Source: Linepithema humile (Eukaryota; Arthropoda; Insecta; Hymenoptera; Formicidae). Taken from it: DNA of 64,000 bases. The position numbers were made by a program, and so were the translations under genes. Positions 62,650 to 64,000 of the stretch are shown one piece after another; within the stretch, counting starts at the first letter, position 1; the number at the start of each line of letters is the position of its first letter. Location of the stretch: NCBI RefSeq assembly GCF_040581485.1, contig NC_090134.1, forward strand, positions 4,774,001 to 4,838,000, written 5' to 3'. The notes beneath the pieces are model-generated. The model saw only the letters and a program-made list of their open reading frames with translations, was not told where the DNA came from and did no database searches.

Positions 62650-62692
62650 ATGAGGTGCAGGGAGCATCGGATGACGACGGATCAGCGTTGCG
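62650..62692 (+). CDS. Start of coding sequence, 14 codons plus one base
   Basis: ATG at 62650 (context AGAAGGATGA) encodes MRCREHRMTTDQRC and one base of a split codon before the donor. Translation could instead begin at the second ATG (62671), giving MTTDQRC. The frame is hydrophilic with no signal peptide. The gene cannot be named from this. Confidence 0.4.
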
Positions 62693-64000
62693 GTAAGTTA
62701 TTTATGTAACATTTTATACAATACGGTATTTGAAATAGCCAGTCGTTAATTTTAACTGCAATATATAGTATTTTAGCGTTCACAAATTGCATTTAAGAGG
62801 AATTTATAACTAACTATGAGAATTTAGCTTAAGCAACAAAGAATTATAATTATGATGTAACATAGACATCTGTATGCAGACTATATATAAATTTATTCTT
62901 CGATCTTTGATTAAGTTTGTTAAATTTTTATACTTACTTATATAGGAATATAACATATTCTTAGTCACAGGATAATATATTCTTACACTTTAAATTTGAT
63001 AATTTAAGCTGTCCTTAAATGGACGATGTCTTCAAGGAGAGAAAAGTTATCTTATTTATGTATTATACATATATATTTGCTTATCTACTATGGTTTGCCA
63101 TTTAAAATTTTCTCAAACTATCCAAATTATTATAGTAATATTATAATAATTATATAGATATTTGAAATTTTATCTGTAATTATCTATAGTACTAAATGAT
63201 ACTAAAAATATCTATCCATATATATACATATATATAATATATATACATACTATATACTATATATATATAATATAGATTCTAGGATCTAGAGTGACCTTAG
63301 ATTCTTTCTCACATTAATAAAAGTATATAATCGCGGAAAGGAAATAGAATATTTTATTACAACGTAAAATATTATTACTACCCTTTTTTATGAGTAGTAT
63401 ATGGTGAACTACCATGTTTGTTACACGTTTTCCGTGCATTATATTGCCCTCTACAAAGTAAAATATTAAATTTGCGTGAAAATAGAGGGCCAATTTTGTT
63501 AAATTAAGAGATGAAATGCAACGTTATGTTTATAACGATTAATAAAAAAATAATTATTTACGCGAAGGCGTGTTTCCGTCTCGCGCGTATTTCCTCTTTA
63601 GATTAAATATGCTATTTACAAACGATATATATATATATAGCATATTAAATAATAAATTTTATCAGCGTTGTTTTATCATATTTTCTCTCTTCCGCAATAT
63701 ACTCGCCTCTCTTTATAAACTCTTAATGGTTTTAGCAAGTTAATGTCTCACGTTTGTAATATACATCTTACGCATTGTAAACAAGTAATTTTTCAAGTAG
63801 AGATTATGCTTTTTAAAAATCTCGTTGCGCGCTTGCGTCTTATTTTACCCTGGGACCGTGTCAAAGAATGAGATTGCTTGCTTTCTTTGCAAGCCAAGCA
63901 TCCACAATTTCGCTGATAAACGCGGCACGAATGTCGGCGGTGCTTCGTCATTGTCGACATTCATGCCTCAATTACCCCAATTTATATTCACACCAGCGTA
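62693..64000. other. Intron-like DNA after the right-end exon
   Basis: AT-rich, with TA-rich simple sequence at 63215-63275 and 63627-63640 and a slightly GC-richer end from 63.8 kb. No exon recognised. Confidence 0.45.
63215..63275. repeat. TA-rich simple sequence
   Basis: Imperfect TA/TATAC repeats over about 60 bases. Confidence 0.9.

Larger units (their letters stand above)
62442..62692 (+). other. CpG-rich 5' exon of a plus-strand gene running off the right end
   Basis: The exon is sharply CpG-rich against very AT-rich flanks. Its left border is a good acceptor (TATTTTTCAG|AATTTG) and its right border a perfect donor (GCG|GTAAGT at 62693). The first 208 bases are probably 5' UTR, with an upstream ORF; the coding sequence probably starts at 62650. 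If the acceptor is a decoy, the exon could instead be the first exon, with transcription starting inside it. The downstream exons are outside the window or not recognisable in 62.7-64 kb. Confidence 0.55.

Overview
This window looks like eukaryotic, probably insect, nuclear DNA, with Hymenoptera (for example an ant) the best guess. The grounds are AT-rich sequence without obvious CpG depletion, many CT/GA, TA and TG microsatellites, spliced coding exons with good GT-AG borders, and no operons, ribosome-binding sites or long uninterrupted genes. The organism call is an inference from composition and from one arthropod-like CUB exon. Most of the 64 kb is intron or intergenic DNA.

The best-supported gene lies on the minus strand at 10.7-12.2 kb. 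Two adjacent coding exons (12209-11764 and 10975-10738) join in phase. They encode a Ser/Arg-rich, glycosylatable extracellular linker followed by the first part of a CUB domain, with the SPNYP..YP....C signature. I suggest a Neto-like (neuropilin and tolloid-like) membrane protein. The signal-peptide exon should lie to the right and the rest of the CUB domain to the left; I could not place either. If so, much of 1-10.7 kb is its intron.

A second gene appears to enter at the right end on the plus strand. A CpG-rich exon at 62442-62692 has a strong acceptor and donor, an upstream ORF and a start codon at 62650. Weaker single-exon candidates are scattered between: plus-strand ATG-to-donor exons at 24.0 and 26.2 kb, a pair of ORFs with a poly(A) signal at 17.8-18.5 kb (minus), protein-like minus-strand stretches at 30.4, 31.1, 42.8 and 47.2 kb, and a 14-nt microexon-like site at 47.0 kb. 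None of these could be assigned to a named family.

Two structures deserve most attention. The first is a 667-bp foldback element at 61289-61955 with perfect 74-bp terminal inverted repeats, a TA target duplication, a second nested 132-bp inverted repeat and an extra internal copy. It fits a non-autonomous Tc1/mariner-type element. The second is at 35.5-37.1 kb, where a degenerate exon/donor/acceptor unit appears about three times. It looks like a duplicated alternative-exon cluster or an unrecognised old repeat; its first copy carries a 65-nt intron-like gap inside an in-frame 52-codon ORF.

No tRNA, rRNA, recognisable microRNA, CRISPR array or transposase gene was seen.
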